NCBI GenBank assembly: GCA_021793855.1
Contig: JAJYRY010000024.1
Location: 1 to 11,838, forward strand
DNA from: Thermoplasmata archaeon
Lineage (GTDB): Archaea; Thermoplasmatota; Thermoplasmata; Thermoplasmatales; GCA-001856825
Direction of reading: 5' to 3'
DNA length: 11,838 nucleotides
The position numbers were made by a program, and so were the translations under genes. The notes under the pieces were generated by a model. That model was given only the letters and a program-made list of their open reading frames with translations. It was not told where the DNA came from and made no database searches. Below are positions 5,630 through 11,838 of the stretch, one piece after another (positions within the stretch are counted from its first letter, which is position 1; each line of letters opens with the position of its first letter).

Positions 5630-6958
5630 ATGGGAAAGAAAGACTATTCCATAGAAAAATCTCATGGTCTCTTTAAAAGAGCTGAGGCGTCTTTGCCTGG
5701 GGGAGTTAATGGAAATATAAAATTCAGAAGCCCTTTTCCTATTTTCCTTGCTAGGGCTAAGGGGGCTCATATATGGGATGTGGATAACAACGAATATATA
5801 GATTATGTTCTTTCATATGGGGCTCTAATATTGGGGCACTCCCACCAAGTCGTAACTGAGGCTCTGTCAAAGGTAGTAAGAGAGTATGGCACTATACTAT
5901 TTGGTAATCCTAACAAAGCAGAGATAGAATTTGGGGAGCTTCTATTAGGAATTTACAACAAAAGGGGAAAAATACGATTCACAAATTCAGGCTTAGAGGC
6001 AACACTGCTTGCTGTGAGATTAGCAATGGCATATACAGGAAAGAGAAGGATAGGTAAGTTCGACGGGCATTACCACGGAGCGAATCCCTTTCTACTCTCT
6101 AATTACAGACCGATTAATCCAAAGAGCCAAAATGGTGATATTGAAAAGGAGTCAGACAGTCGAGAAGTTAAAGGAGATATACTTGATAACATAGTTGTTC
6201 TTCCTTTCAATAATATAGAAAAGACAAGAGAAATATTAGATAAAGAAGATGTAGGTGCAGTAATCTTAGAACCATTTGAGGATGGTTACATACCTGCTAA
6301 ACAAGAATTCGTAGAATTTTTACGTAAATATACCAAGGAACATGGGTTAATTTTAATCTTTGATGAGGTTAAAACCGGTTTCAGAGTGAGAATTGGCGGT
6401 GCAGTTGAGTATTATTCGGTGGTACCAGACTTAATTTGTCTCGGAAAAATAATTGGAGGCGGCTCTCCTATTGGTGCAGTTGTAGGGAATCAGGAAATTA
6501 TGGACCTTCTCGATCCTAGAAGAGAGAAAAATGACGCGGTATTCCATTCAGGTACATTCAATGGTAATCCTTTAAGCCTGTCTCTAGGAATAGCGACAGT
6601 TAAAGAACTGATCTCTAATAACAATTTCAGCAAAATTGAAAAGGTCTCTAAAAACTTAAAGGATGGGATATCAGAGAGCCTTGACAAATTCGGGATCCCA
6701 CATAGAATATATGGGGAGGGCGGGATTGTAAATTATACGCTGTCAGATGATGAAGTGAGTACGTACCGAGATATAACCGCACAGAATATGCAAAAGAGAA
6801 AACAGATAGATGCAAGTATGCTCAGAGAAGGTGTCTATTTAGTACCGGGAAGTAGATATTCACTTAGCTTGGCCCATACACAATCTGATATCGATACTAC
6901 TATAAGCTCGCTGAATATAGTTTTAAGGGAAATTACAGATAACAACCAGCTCAAGTGA
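5630..6958 (+). CDS. class III aminotransferase, glutamate-1-semialdehyde-aminomutase-like; possible beta-amino acid transaminase
   Basis: PLP enzyme of 442 residues closest in pattern to glutamate-1-semialdehyde 2,1-aminomutase (HemL): LFKRAEASLPGGVNG at the N-terminus, HIWDVDNNEYIDYV at 47-60, GHYHGA at 146-151, FDEVKTGFR at 244-252 with Asp245, and the PLP lysine 273 in LGKIIGGG. Two details speak against HemL: the phosphate-binding stretch is NSGLEA (119-124) rather than NSGTEA, and the late motif is GTFNGNP (308-314) rather than GTLSGNP. HemL-like proteins outside haem synthesis include transaminases for beta-amino acids. Here the next three genes make a CoA-transferase and a thiolase, which would act on a 3-oxo acid, exactly the product of transaminating a beta-amino acid. 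I infer that role; it is not demonstrated by residues. It is the first gene of an operon; its TGA overlaps a possible GTG start of the next frame. AT-rich (21 G+C in 5941-6000), unlike the genes after it. Confidence 0.85.
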   Translation: MGKKDYSIEKSHGLFKRAEASLPGGVNGNIKFRSPFPIFLARAKGAHIWDVDNNEYIDYVLSYGALILGHSHQVVTEALSKVVREYGTILFGNPNKAEIEFGELLLGIYNKRGKIRFTNSGLEATLLAVRLAMAYTGKRRIGKFDGHYHGANPFLLSNYRPINPKSQNGDIEKESDSREVKGDILDNIVVLPFNNIEKTREILDKEDVGAVILEPFEDGYIPAKQEFVEFLRKYTKEHGLILIFDEVKTGFRVRIGGAVEYYSVVPDLICLGKIIGGGSPIGAVVGNQEIMDLLDPRREKNDAVFHSGTFNGNPLSLSLGIATVKELISNNNFSKIEKVSKNLKDGISESLDKFGIPHRIYGEGGIVNYTLSDDEVSTYRDITAQNMQKRKQIDASMLREGVYLVPGSRYSLSLAHTQSDIDTTISSLNIVLREITDNNQLK

Positions 6959-6972
6959 AACAGGTACACGAA

Positions 6973-7887
6973 ATGAGCAAGCTTGTTTCAATGAATACTG
7001 CCATTTCCAAACACGTCAATGATGGAGACTCTGTCTACATTACTGGCTTCACTCATCTCATTAACTTTTCCGCTGGACATGAAATCATTAGGCAGAGGAA
7101 GAAGAACCTTAAGCTTGTCAGAATGACCCCAGACATCATCTATGACCAGATGATAGCAGCCGGAGTAGCATCAGGTCTCTCTTTTTCATATCTCGGCAAT
7201 CCAGGCGTTGGTTCGCTACACTGTATAAGGCGGGGAGTAGAGAAGAAGTATCCCAATGCATTAGAGATTGAGGAGTACACCCATGGCAGCTTGATTTCAG
7301 CGCTTTTTGCAGGAGGAGCAGGCATTCCTTTCCTCCCTGCAGATGCTGTTTCTCATTCTGACCTGCCTCAACGTAACAAGAACTTCAGCATAACTAGAGA
7401 TCCGTTCACAAACAACGAGGTCATGGTGGTGAGACCTCTACACATTGACGTTGGCATTATCCACGTACAGAGGGCAGACGAGGAAGGCAATGCCCAGATA
7501 TGGGGTATCACAGGCGAGCAGAGGGAGGTTGCTTTCACAAGCAAAAGGGTGATAGTATCTGCGGAGGAGATAGTTGATTCTGAAGTCATAAAGGGGGACC
7601 CTAACAGGACGATAATTCCTGGCTTTATCGTTTCATCTGTTGTGAGAGATCCTTGGGGAGCCCATCCATCATATGCGCAGGGTTTCTACGATCGTGACAA
7701 TGATTTCTATCTCAGGTGGGACAAGATTTCAAGAAGCATCCCTGATACGGAGAAATACCTGGAGGATTGGGTCTATGGATTGAACGACAGGGAAGAATAT
7801 ATGAAGAAACTTGGAACTGAAAAACTGTCATCGCTCAGGATGAAGGAAAAATTTGTTCCTCCCCTGAACTACGGGAGTGTGACTTAG
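6973..7887 (+). CDS. CoA-transferase subunit A, glutaconate/3-oxoadipate (GctA/CatI) type
   Basis: Alpha subunit of a heteromeric family I CoA-transferase, 304 residues from ATG 6973. The family pattern is clear: GDSVYITGFTHLINFSAGHE near the start, then LVRMTPDIIYDQMIAAG, then LGNPGVGSLHCIRRGVE, and later HVQRADEEGNAQIWG. Enzymes of this branch move CoA from acetyl-, succinyl- or another acyl-CoA to glutaconate, 3-oxoadipate or related acids; with a thiolase next door, a 3-oxo acid is the likely acceptor. Subunit B follows directly, one base after the stop. Two starts are possible: GTG 6955, in a 4-base overlap with the previous gene's TGA, or ATG 6973, which has a weak AGGT seven bases upstream and gives an N-terminus of the usual family length; I prefer the ATG. 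GC content rises here compared with the upstream genes (28 G+C in 7561-7620). Confidence 0.9.
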   Translation: MSKLVSMNTAISKHVNDGDSVYITGFTHLINFSAGHEIIRQRKKNLKLVRMTPDIIYDQMIAAGVASGLSFSYLGNPGVGSLHCIRRGVEKKYPNALEIEEYTHGSLISALFAGGAGIPFLPADAVSHSDLPQRNKNFSITRDPFTNNEVMVVRPLHIDVGIIHVQRADEEGNAQIWGITGEQREVAFTSKRVIVSAEEIVDSEVIKGDPNRTIIPGFIVSSVVRDPWGAHPSYAQGFYDRDNDFYLRWDKISRSIPDTEKYLEDWVYGLNDREEYMKKLGTEKLSSLRMKEKFVPPLNYGSVT

Positions 7888-8634
7888 TTGACCACAAGTT
7901 CAAGGGAAAGGATGGCAATCCAGGCAGCAAGGGAGATAAAGGACTGGGATATTGTGCTCGTCGGAGTTGGTCTACCAAACATCGCTGCCAACTTTGCAAA
8001 AAGGGTTTATTCCCCAAATCTAACGCTTGTTTACGAGTCGGGATCAATTGATTGCTTTCCTAAAAGACAGCCGCTATCAATAGGTGATCCTTCTCTCTCC
8101 GAGAACGTTTTTGCTCTGTACTCCCTCTTCGAAACGTTTTCCTACCTTATCTCCGGAGGTAGGATAGATGTTGGGTATCTTGGCGCAGCACAGGTCGACG
8201 GAGGCGGAAGATTGAATACGACCGTAATAGGCAGCTACGACTCGCCAAAGGTAAGGCTGCCTGGAAGTGGAGGTGCGTGCGAAATTATGTCATTTTCAAA
8301 GAAGAGCGTTGTTCTCGTTGAACTCAACGAAGAGAAATTCAGATATAAGGTGGATTTTACAACCAGTTCCATCTCCTCAACGAGCTCAAGAACAGGCGAA
8401 GGAGTAAAGCAAAGTGAGGTGATAGTGACGGACAAGTGCATAATCAAGATAGCTGAGTCTGGGGTTGCAGAAGTCACATCAGTTTATGAAGGCGTTGATG
8501 TTCGGGAATTAAGGAAACTGACGGAAAAAATAGGTATTTCTTTCCCGGAAGGGGCGGAAATGATCGAAGAACCAAGCAACGAAGAAATTGAGCTGCTGAA
8601 GGGCATGGATCCTTCTGGAGCTTACCTAAGGTAG
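7888..8634 (+). CDS. CoA-transferase subunit B, glutaconate/3-oxoadipate (GctB/CatJ) type
   Basis: Beta subunit, 248 residues, pairing with the preceding alpha subunit. It carries VGVGLPNIAANFAKR (26-39) and then LVYESGSIDC, where Glu50 matches the catalytic glutamate that forms the covalent glutamyl-CoA thioester in family I CoA-transferases. Further family landmarks are QPLSIGDPSL, GGRIDVGYLGAAQVD and VRLPGSGGACEI. The retained Glu suggests a true transferase rather than one of the related hydrolases. The start is probably the TTG at 7888, directly after the alpha-subunit TAG: relatives begin about eight residues before MAIQAAREI. The alternative ATG at 7912 has GGGAAAGG just before it but would trim that segment. 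The stop overlaps the ribosome binding site of the thiolase gene, so the two are probably translated from one message. Confidence 0.9.
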   Translation: MTTSSRERMAIQAAREIKDWDIVLVGVGLPNIAANFAKRVYSPNLTLVYESGSIDCFPKRQPLSIGDPSLSENVFALYSLFETFSYLISGGRIDVGYLGAAQVDGGGRLNTTVIGSYDSPKVRLPGSGGACEIMSFSKKSVVLVELNEEKFRYKVDFTTSSISSTSSRTGEGVKQSEVIVTDKCIIKIAESGVAEVTSVYEGVDVRELRKLTEKIGISFPEGAEMIEEPSNEEIELLKGMDPSGAYLR

Positions 8635-8639
8635 GAGGT
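8634..8639 (+). promoter_or_regulatory. Shine-Dalgarno site of the thiolase gene
   Basis: A full GGAGGT, starting on the last base of the preceding stop codon, 4 bases before ATG 8644. It is the only strong site in the window and belongs to an internal operon gene, in contrast to the leaderless first genes. Confidence 0.8.
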
Positions 8640-8643
8640 TAAA

Positions 8644-9822
8644 ATGGATAACGATGTTTATGTAGTATATTATAAAAGAACGGCATTCTCCCGTTCAAGA
8701 CCCAAGGAACCAGAAAGAGATGTATTCAATTCTACTAGGATGGATGTGGCTTATTCCAAACTAATAGAGGACGCCTTGAACAGTACTGGAATAGACCCTC
8801 ATGAAATTAACGATGTGATCACAGGATGCGCATACCAAAGAGATGAGAATTGGACATACGGAGGCAGGCATCCAGTTTTCCTCTCCAAACTTCCTTATGA
8901 TGTCCCCTCAATGGCAGTTGACAGGGCATGCGCATCGTCCATGAATGCTGTCTCAATTGGAGTTATGGAAATTGCAGGAGGGAGCAGTGAAGTGGTGTTC
9001 GCTGGCGGATTTGAGCATATGACTCATATCCCTAGACTCTCTAATAAGCTATGCAACCCGCTCCTTGAAGATTCAGAATATTCAGATTACAGGATGAAAG
9101 AGGCATACAACATGGGACTTACTGCAGAAAATTTAGCGGAATTGCGTGGGGTAACGAGGGCAGAGATGGATCGATTTGCCTTGGAAAGCCACAAGAAAGC
9201 GAATGAATCTACAGAGAGCGGATGGCAGAGGAAGGAAATACTTCCGTTGGAAGTGGAAACAGTTAACGGAAAAATGGTTATAGATAAGGATCAAAGCATT
9301 AGGGGGGATACTTCTATGCAACAGCTTGCGGCATTGCCTCCGACATTCAAGGAAAATGGTACAGTAACTGCGGGCAACTCTTCCCCCCTTAATGCTGGCG
9401 CTTCGCTCGTAGTCCTCGCTTCAGGAAGGAAAGTGAAGGAGTATGGCCTGAAACCCATGTCTAAAATTTCAGGGTTCGGATGGGCTGCTGTTCCGCCTTA
9501 TCTCATGGGTCTTGGACCTGTTCCTGCTTCCTTAAAGGTACTGAAAAGGTTTGGATTAAAAGCTGAAGACATAGACATATGGGAAATAAACGAGGCATTT
9601 GCCGTTGTGGTGATCAATGCTATAAGGGAACTAGGCTTGAATGAAGGAAATGTGAACATAAAGGGAGGCGCAATAGCGATAGGTCATCCACTTGGAGCTA
9701 CGGGAGCGCGCCTCATTGGAACGCTCTCTAGACTTTTGGAGGATAGGGGGAAGGAAAGGGGGATAGCAACGCTTTGCGTGGGAGGAGGTCAAGGATACTC
9801 AGCCTTGATAGAAAGGTACTGA
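8644..9822 (+). CDS. thiolase (acetyl-CoA acyltransferase, degradative type)
   Basis: Thiolase of 392 residues, the normal length. All catalytic elements are present: nucleophile Cys96 in VDRACASSMNAV, Asn316 in NEAFAV, His348 in AIAIGHPLGATGAR and the acid/base Cys378 in LCVGGGQG. The GHPLGATG and GGGQG forms are those of degradative 3-ketoacyl-CoA thiolases. It would split a 3-oxoacyl-CoA with CoA to acetyl-CoA and a shortened acyl-CoA. Unlike many archaeal thiolases of lipid synthesis, it has no adjacent HMG-CoA synthase or DUF35 gene; its partners are a CoA-transferase and an aminotransferase. This places it in breakdown of a 3-oxo acid, such as 3-oxoadipate or 6-acetamido-3-oxohexanoate. 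It is the last gene of the operon and converges with the regulator gene, with only 24 bases between stops and no T-tract visible there. Confidence 0.92.
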   Translation: MDNDVYVVYYKRTAFSRSRPKEPERDVFNSTRMDVAYSKLIEDALNSTGIDPHEINDVITGCAYQRDENWTYGGRHPVFLSKLPYDVPSMAVDRACASSMNAVSIGVMEIAGGSSEVVFAGGFEHMTHIPRLSNKLCNPLLEDSEYSDYRMKEAYNMGLTAENLAELRGVTRAEMDRFALESHKKANESTESGWQRKEILPLEVETVNGKMVIDKDQSIRGDTSMQQLAALPPTFKENGTVTAGNSSPLNAGASLVVLASGRKVKEYGLKPMSKISGFGWAAVPPYLMGLGPVPASLKVLKRFGLKAEDIDIWEINEAFAVVVINAIRELGLNEGNVNIKGGAIAIGHPLGATGARLIGTLSRLLEDRGKERGIATLCVGGGQGYSALIERY

Positions 9823-9846
9823 TCTTCTCGGCCTGTAGGATTGCCA

Positions 9847-10521
9847 TCACATGGATGTGCGGAACAGTTCAAAAATCTTTCTGGACACTTTTGATATGAA
9901 TCCTTTCGATATTCCCAGAATTCTTGCAGCATCGTCTATTGAGACCTTTCTAGGAAAATCAAAATAACCAATTTCAGACAGACTGTTAATTAGAAAATAG
10001 GTGCTCGGTGGCAGATAGAATTGAAGATAATCAGTAATATTCTCCTTCATTAGATTAGGTGGGTTGATAATTTTTATATCTTCAATGCTTGCAACGCTCT
10101 CAATACTTCCTCTTATAGCATCCGCTTTCTCCTTAACATTCTTGTTGGAGACAAGAAAATTCCAAATTTCATAATCGTCCTTGTAAGACACCTTTATAGG
10201 AAGAACATCACCAAAATCTTCAGATAGATTGAAAATGCTGTTACTGTGACTGAACAGAAAAGAGATTATGAATATCTGCGAACCCTTTCCGTTATTTATC
10301 TCCCCCACGATCCTTGGATTGAATTTTGAAAACTTGTCTGATTGAGTAACTTCCTTAATCTCAGCTTTGGTCCCTTTTGTCATAGTGTAAGTTACAGTAC
10401 CTTTGACCGTATGACTTCTTGAAAGTGGAAACAGAATCCTGTTTTCAGGGAACATCCTGGGAAGTTCAGCTGTCCAGCAATTCTCGTGATAGAGTTTCAC
10501 CCGTAACTCAGATAGTTCCAT
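9847..10521 (-). CDS. HTH_10 (Bat-type) transcriptional regulator
   Basis: A 224-residue archaeal regulator with a C-terminal HTH_10 domain (bacterio-opsin-activator type), about residues 171-222. The family landmarks are visible: LSEIGYFDFPRKVSIDDAA followed by LGISKGFISKVSRK, the recognition helix region. Residues 1-165 match nothing I can name; they probably form the sensor or ligand-binding part, as in many short HTH_10 proteins. There are no membrane segments. It lies on the opposite strand to the catabolic operon, convergent with the thiolase gene and 115 bases downstream of the aldehyde dehydrogenase gene, with its own TATA box. Local regulators of this family commonly control adjacent metabolic genes, so it is a candidate for recognising the TGGTnnACCA elements. 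No such element precedes its own promoter, so autoregulation by the same site is not supported. Confidence 0.85.
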   Translation of the reverse strand: MELSELRVKLYHENCWTAELPRMFPENRILFPLSRSHTVKGTVTYTMTKGTKAEIKEVTQSDKFSKFNPRIVGEINNGKGSQIFIISFLFSHSNSIFNLSEDFGDVLPIKVSYKDDYEIWNFLVSNKNVKEKADAIRGSIESVASIEDIKIINPPNLMKENITDYLQFYLPPSTYFLINSLSEIGYFDFPRKVSIDDAARILGISKGFISKVSRKIFELFRTSM

Positions 10522-10542
10522 TTGTTATGCATTCTAATACGA

Positions 10543-10550
10543 ATTAAATA
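10543..10550 (-). promoter_or_regulatory. TATA box of the HTH_10 regulator gene
   Basis: The minus strand reads TATTTAAT, centred about 25 bases before ATG 10521, again predicting a leaderless message. It gives the regulator a promoter separate from the upstream aldehyde dehydrogenase gene. Confidence 0.5.
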
Positions 10551-10636
10551 ACTTTATCCATGCTTATAAGGACATCCTTAAATTATTACGTACAACGTTG
10601 GCGGCCACGCTTTTAGTTGTCTTTTAAATAAATCCA

Positions 10637-11838
10637 TCAGCTCATATACTTAAATAATTCATCATCGATGGTGGGTATCGTAAGTTCCTTGCCGGAGTAT
10701 TCCACATATATATTCTTCAACTTTACGTATTCCTCTATCCCGTATTTGCTTCCTTCTCCTCCCTGTCCGGTGAGCCTGAAGCCCGTATGATAACCTTGAG
10801 AAGCTTCCGGTCCTGGCATATTGACGTAGAGCTCACCAAACTTTATCGAATCTGAAAATTTGAATATAATCTCCGGACTTTCAGTGAATAGATATGAAGC
10901 GAGACCATATTTCGAATCATTTGCTAGGGATAGGGTTTCATCTGGATCAGACACGGGCATTGCTGCTATTACGGGGCTGAATATTTCCTCCTGGAATAAT
11001 GGAGACTTCTGATCTCTGTCATCTATAATCGTTGGCTCGTAGAAGTACCCGTTTTGGTATTTTTCACCTAGCTCAGGTTTCTTCCCTCCATACAACACTT
11101 TAGAGCCTGAATCCTTGGCACTTTTAACCACCTCTTCTGTTGCTTGCAATGCATTCTTATTGATTAGCGGGCCCATATCTGATGTATAAGGATCGCCAAC
11201 TTTCAGTCCCTTTGTCACTGTAACAAACTTTTCAATGAAATCGTTGTAAATATCCTCGTGCACGTAGAGCCTTTCTGCTGCAACACACGACTGCCCAGAA
11301 TTCCAGAACTTGGCCCATATCAAGGATTTCATGGCATTTTTGATATTGGCGTCCTTCCAGACAATGAATGGTGCCTTCCCCCCTAATTCCAGTATCAATT
11401 TTGCCATATTTGACGAGGCATTTTTCATTATATTTTGGCCGGTAACAGTTGATCCAGTCATCGTTATCAGAGATACCTTTTTGTGCTCTACAATGTGGTC
11501 ACCAATATCACCTCCTTTACCAGAGACAAGATTCAAAACGCCATTTGGAACCCCAGCTTCTACGAACTTCCTGACTATCCATTCTGCTGTGAAAGGTGTG
11601 TCACTGCTTGGCTTGACAACTACCGTGTTTCCGGTTAGCAAAGCGGGTGCAATTTTACGTGCAACCATTCCTGCCGGAAAATTCCATGGCGTAATTGCTA
11701 CCACAACACCGTACGGAACCTTGTATTGGAAAATCTTCCTTGAAGAGCTTGAACCTTCAACTATGTCTCCCGTAATCTTCCTCGCAAATTCTGCATAATA
11801 TTGCAACTGGTCTATAACGCCATCTACTTCCTCCTTTG
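10637..11838 (-). CDS. NAD(P)-dependent aldehyde dehydrogenase (5' end outside window)
   Basis: Aldehyde dehydrogenase superfamily; about 400 C-terminal residues are present and the frame is open to the window edge, so roughly 80-100 N-terminal residues are missing. Counting from the TTG at 11806, which is internal, the landmarks are ITPWNFPAG with Asn42, VVKPSSDTP with Lys65, TGSTVTG (117-123), LELGGKAP with general base Glu140, and GQSCVAAER with nucleophile Cys174. The later FQEEIFSPV glutamate is also present. The enzyme oxidises an aldehyde to a carboxylate. In this cluster succinate semialdehyde, the product of the 4-aminobutyrate-type aminotransferase, is the natural substrate. However, the tail (FRLTGQGGEGSKYG, EEYVKLKNIYV) recalls, from memory, the glyceraldehyde dehydrogenases of Thermoplasma and Picrophilus, so glyceraldehyde or lactaldehyde is a real alternative. 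Its promoter lies beyond the window. Confidence 0.88.
   Translation of the reverse strand, partial: KEEVDGVIDQLQYYAEFARKITGDIVEGSSSSRKIFQYKVPYGVVVAITPWNFPAGMVARKIAPALLTGNTVVVKPSSDTPFTAEWIVRKFVEAGVPNGVLNLVSGKGGDIGDHIVEHKKVSLITMTGSTVTGQNIMKNASSNMAKLILELGGKAPFIVWKDANIKNAMKSLIWAKFWNSGQSCVAAERLYVHEDIYNDFIEKFVTVTKGLKVGDPYTSDMGPLINKNALQATEEVVKSAKDSGSKVLYGGKKPELGEKYQNGYFYEPTIIDDRDQKSPLFQEEIFSPVIAAMPVSDPDETLSLANDSKYGLASYLFTESPEIIFKFSDSIKFGELYVNMPGPEASQGYHTGFRLTGQGGEGSKYGIEEYVKLKNIYVEYSGKELTIPTIDDELFKYMS

Noticed and set aside
6420..6427. TGGTACCA inside the 5630 aminotransferase gene as another operator
   Set aside because: The two-base spacer is missing, it is inside coding sequence, and there is no TATA box after it.
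7886..7895. AGTTGACCAC at the start of the CoA-transferase subunit B gene as another operator
   Set aside because: It overlaps the stop/start junction inside an operon and lacks a TATA box downstream; one such 8-9 base match is expected by chance now and then.
1..11838. CRISPR array, complete insertion sequence, rRNA, toxin-antitoxin or defence genes
   Set aside because: No regularly spaced repeats, transposase with terminal repeats, rRNA segments or recognisable defence proteins were found on either strand.

Overview
The window looks like a chromosomal segment of an archaeon, most likely of the Thermoplasmata (Thermoplasma, Ferroplasma or Cuniculiplasma relatives). Transcription units start with TATA boxes centred about 25 bases before the start codon, so mRNAs appear leaderless, while genes inside operons use Shine-Dalgarno sites. 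There is also a Bat-type HTH_10 regulator, an aldehyde dehydrogenase with a Thermoplasma-like tail, and the remains of an SSV-type (archaeal virus) integrase sitting on a tRNA fragment. The class is an inference; no rRNA or other taxonomic marker is present.

Layout. On the left, minus strand: the first 40 codons of a Rossmann-fold dehydrogenase (1-122) and a complete class III omega-aminotransferase of the 4-aminobutyrate type (276-1625). From 1670 to 2640 there is no intact gene: a 64-base inverted-repeat structure, a decayed integrase and the 3' part of a tRNA-Leu, which reads as an old integration site. Then on the plus strand: an APC amino-acid permease (2739-4169), an amidase-signature hydrolase (4195-5517), a glutamate-1-semialdehyde-aminomutase-like aminotransferase (5630-6958), both subunits of a 3-oxoacid/glutaconate-type CoA-transferase (6973-8634) and a thiolase (8644-9822). 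On the right, minus strand: an HTH_10 regulator (9847-10521) and an aldehyde dehydrogenase cut by the window end (10637-11838).

How they fit together. Transport, deamidation, two different transaminations, CoA transfer, thiolysis and aldehyde oxidation together form a route for breaking down an amino acid. The best match I can find is the aerobic route for N6-acetyl-beta-lysine known from a pseudomonad: transamination at C3, CoA activation, thiolysis to acetyl-CoA and 4-acetamidobutyryl-CoA, deacetylation to 4-aminobutyrate, then transamination and oxidation to succinate. Every step has a candidate gene here. N6-acetyl-beta-lysine is a methanogen osmolyte, so an archaeal scavenging pathway is plausible but unproven.

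A palindromic element, TGGTnnACCA, or a 9/10 variant of it, lies 34 to 36 bases before the start codons of the 4-aminobutyrate-type aminotransferase, the permease and the second aminotransferase. This suggests one regulator controls all three units. The HTH_10 protein encoded alongside is a candidate. The plus-strand block changes base composition where the second aminotransferase overlaps the CoA-transferase genes, so the cluster may have been assembled from parts of different origin.
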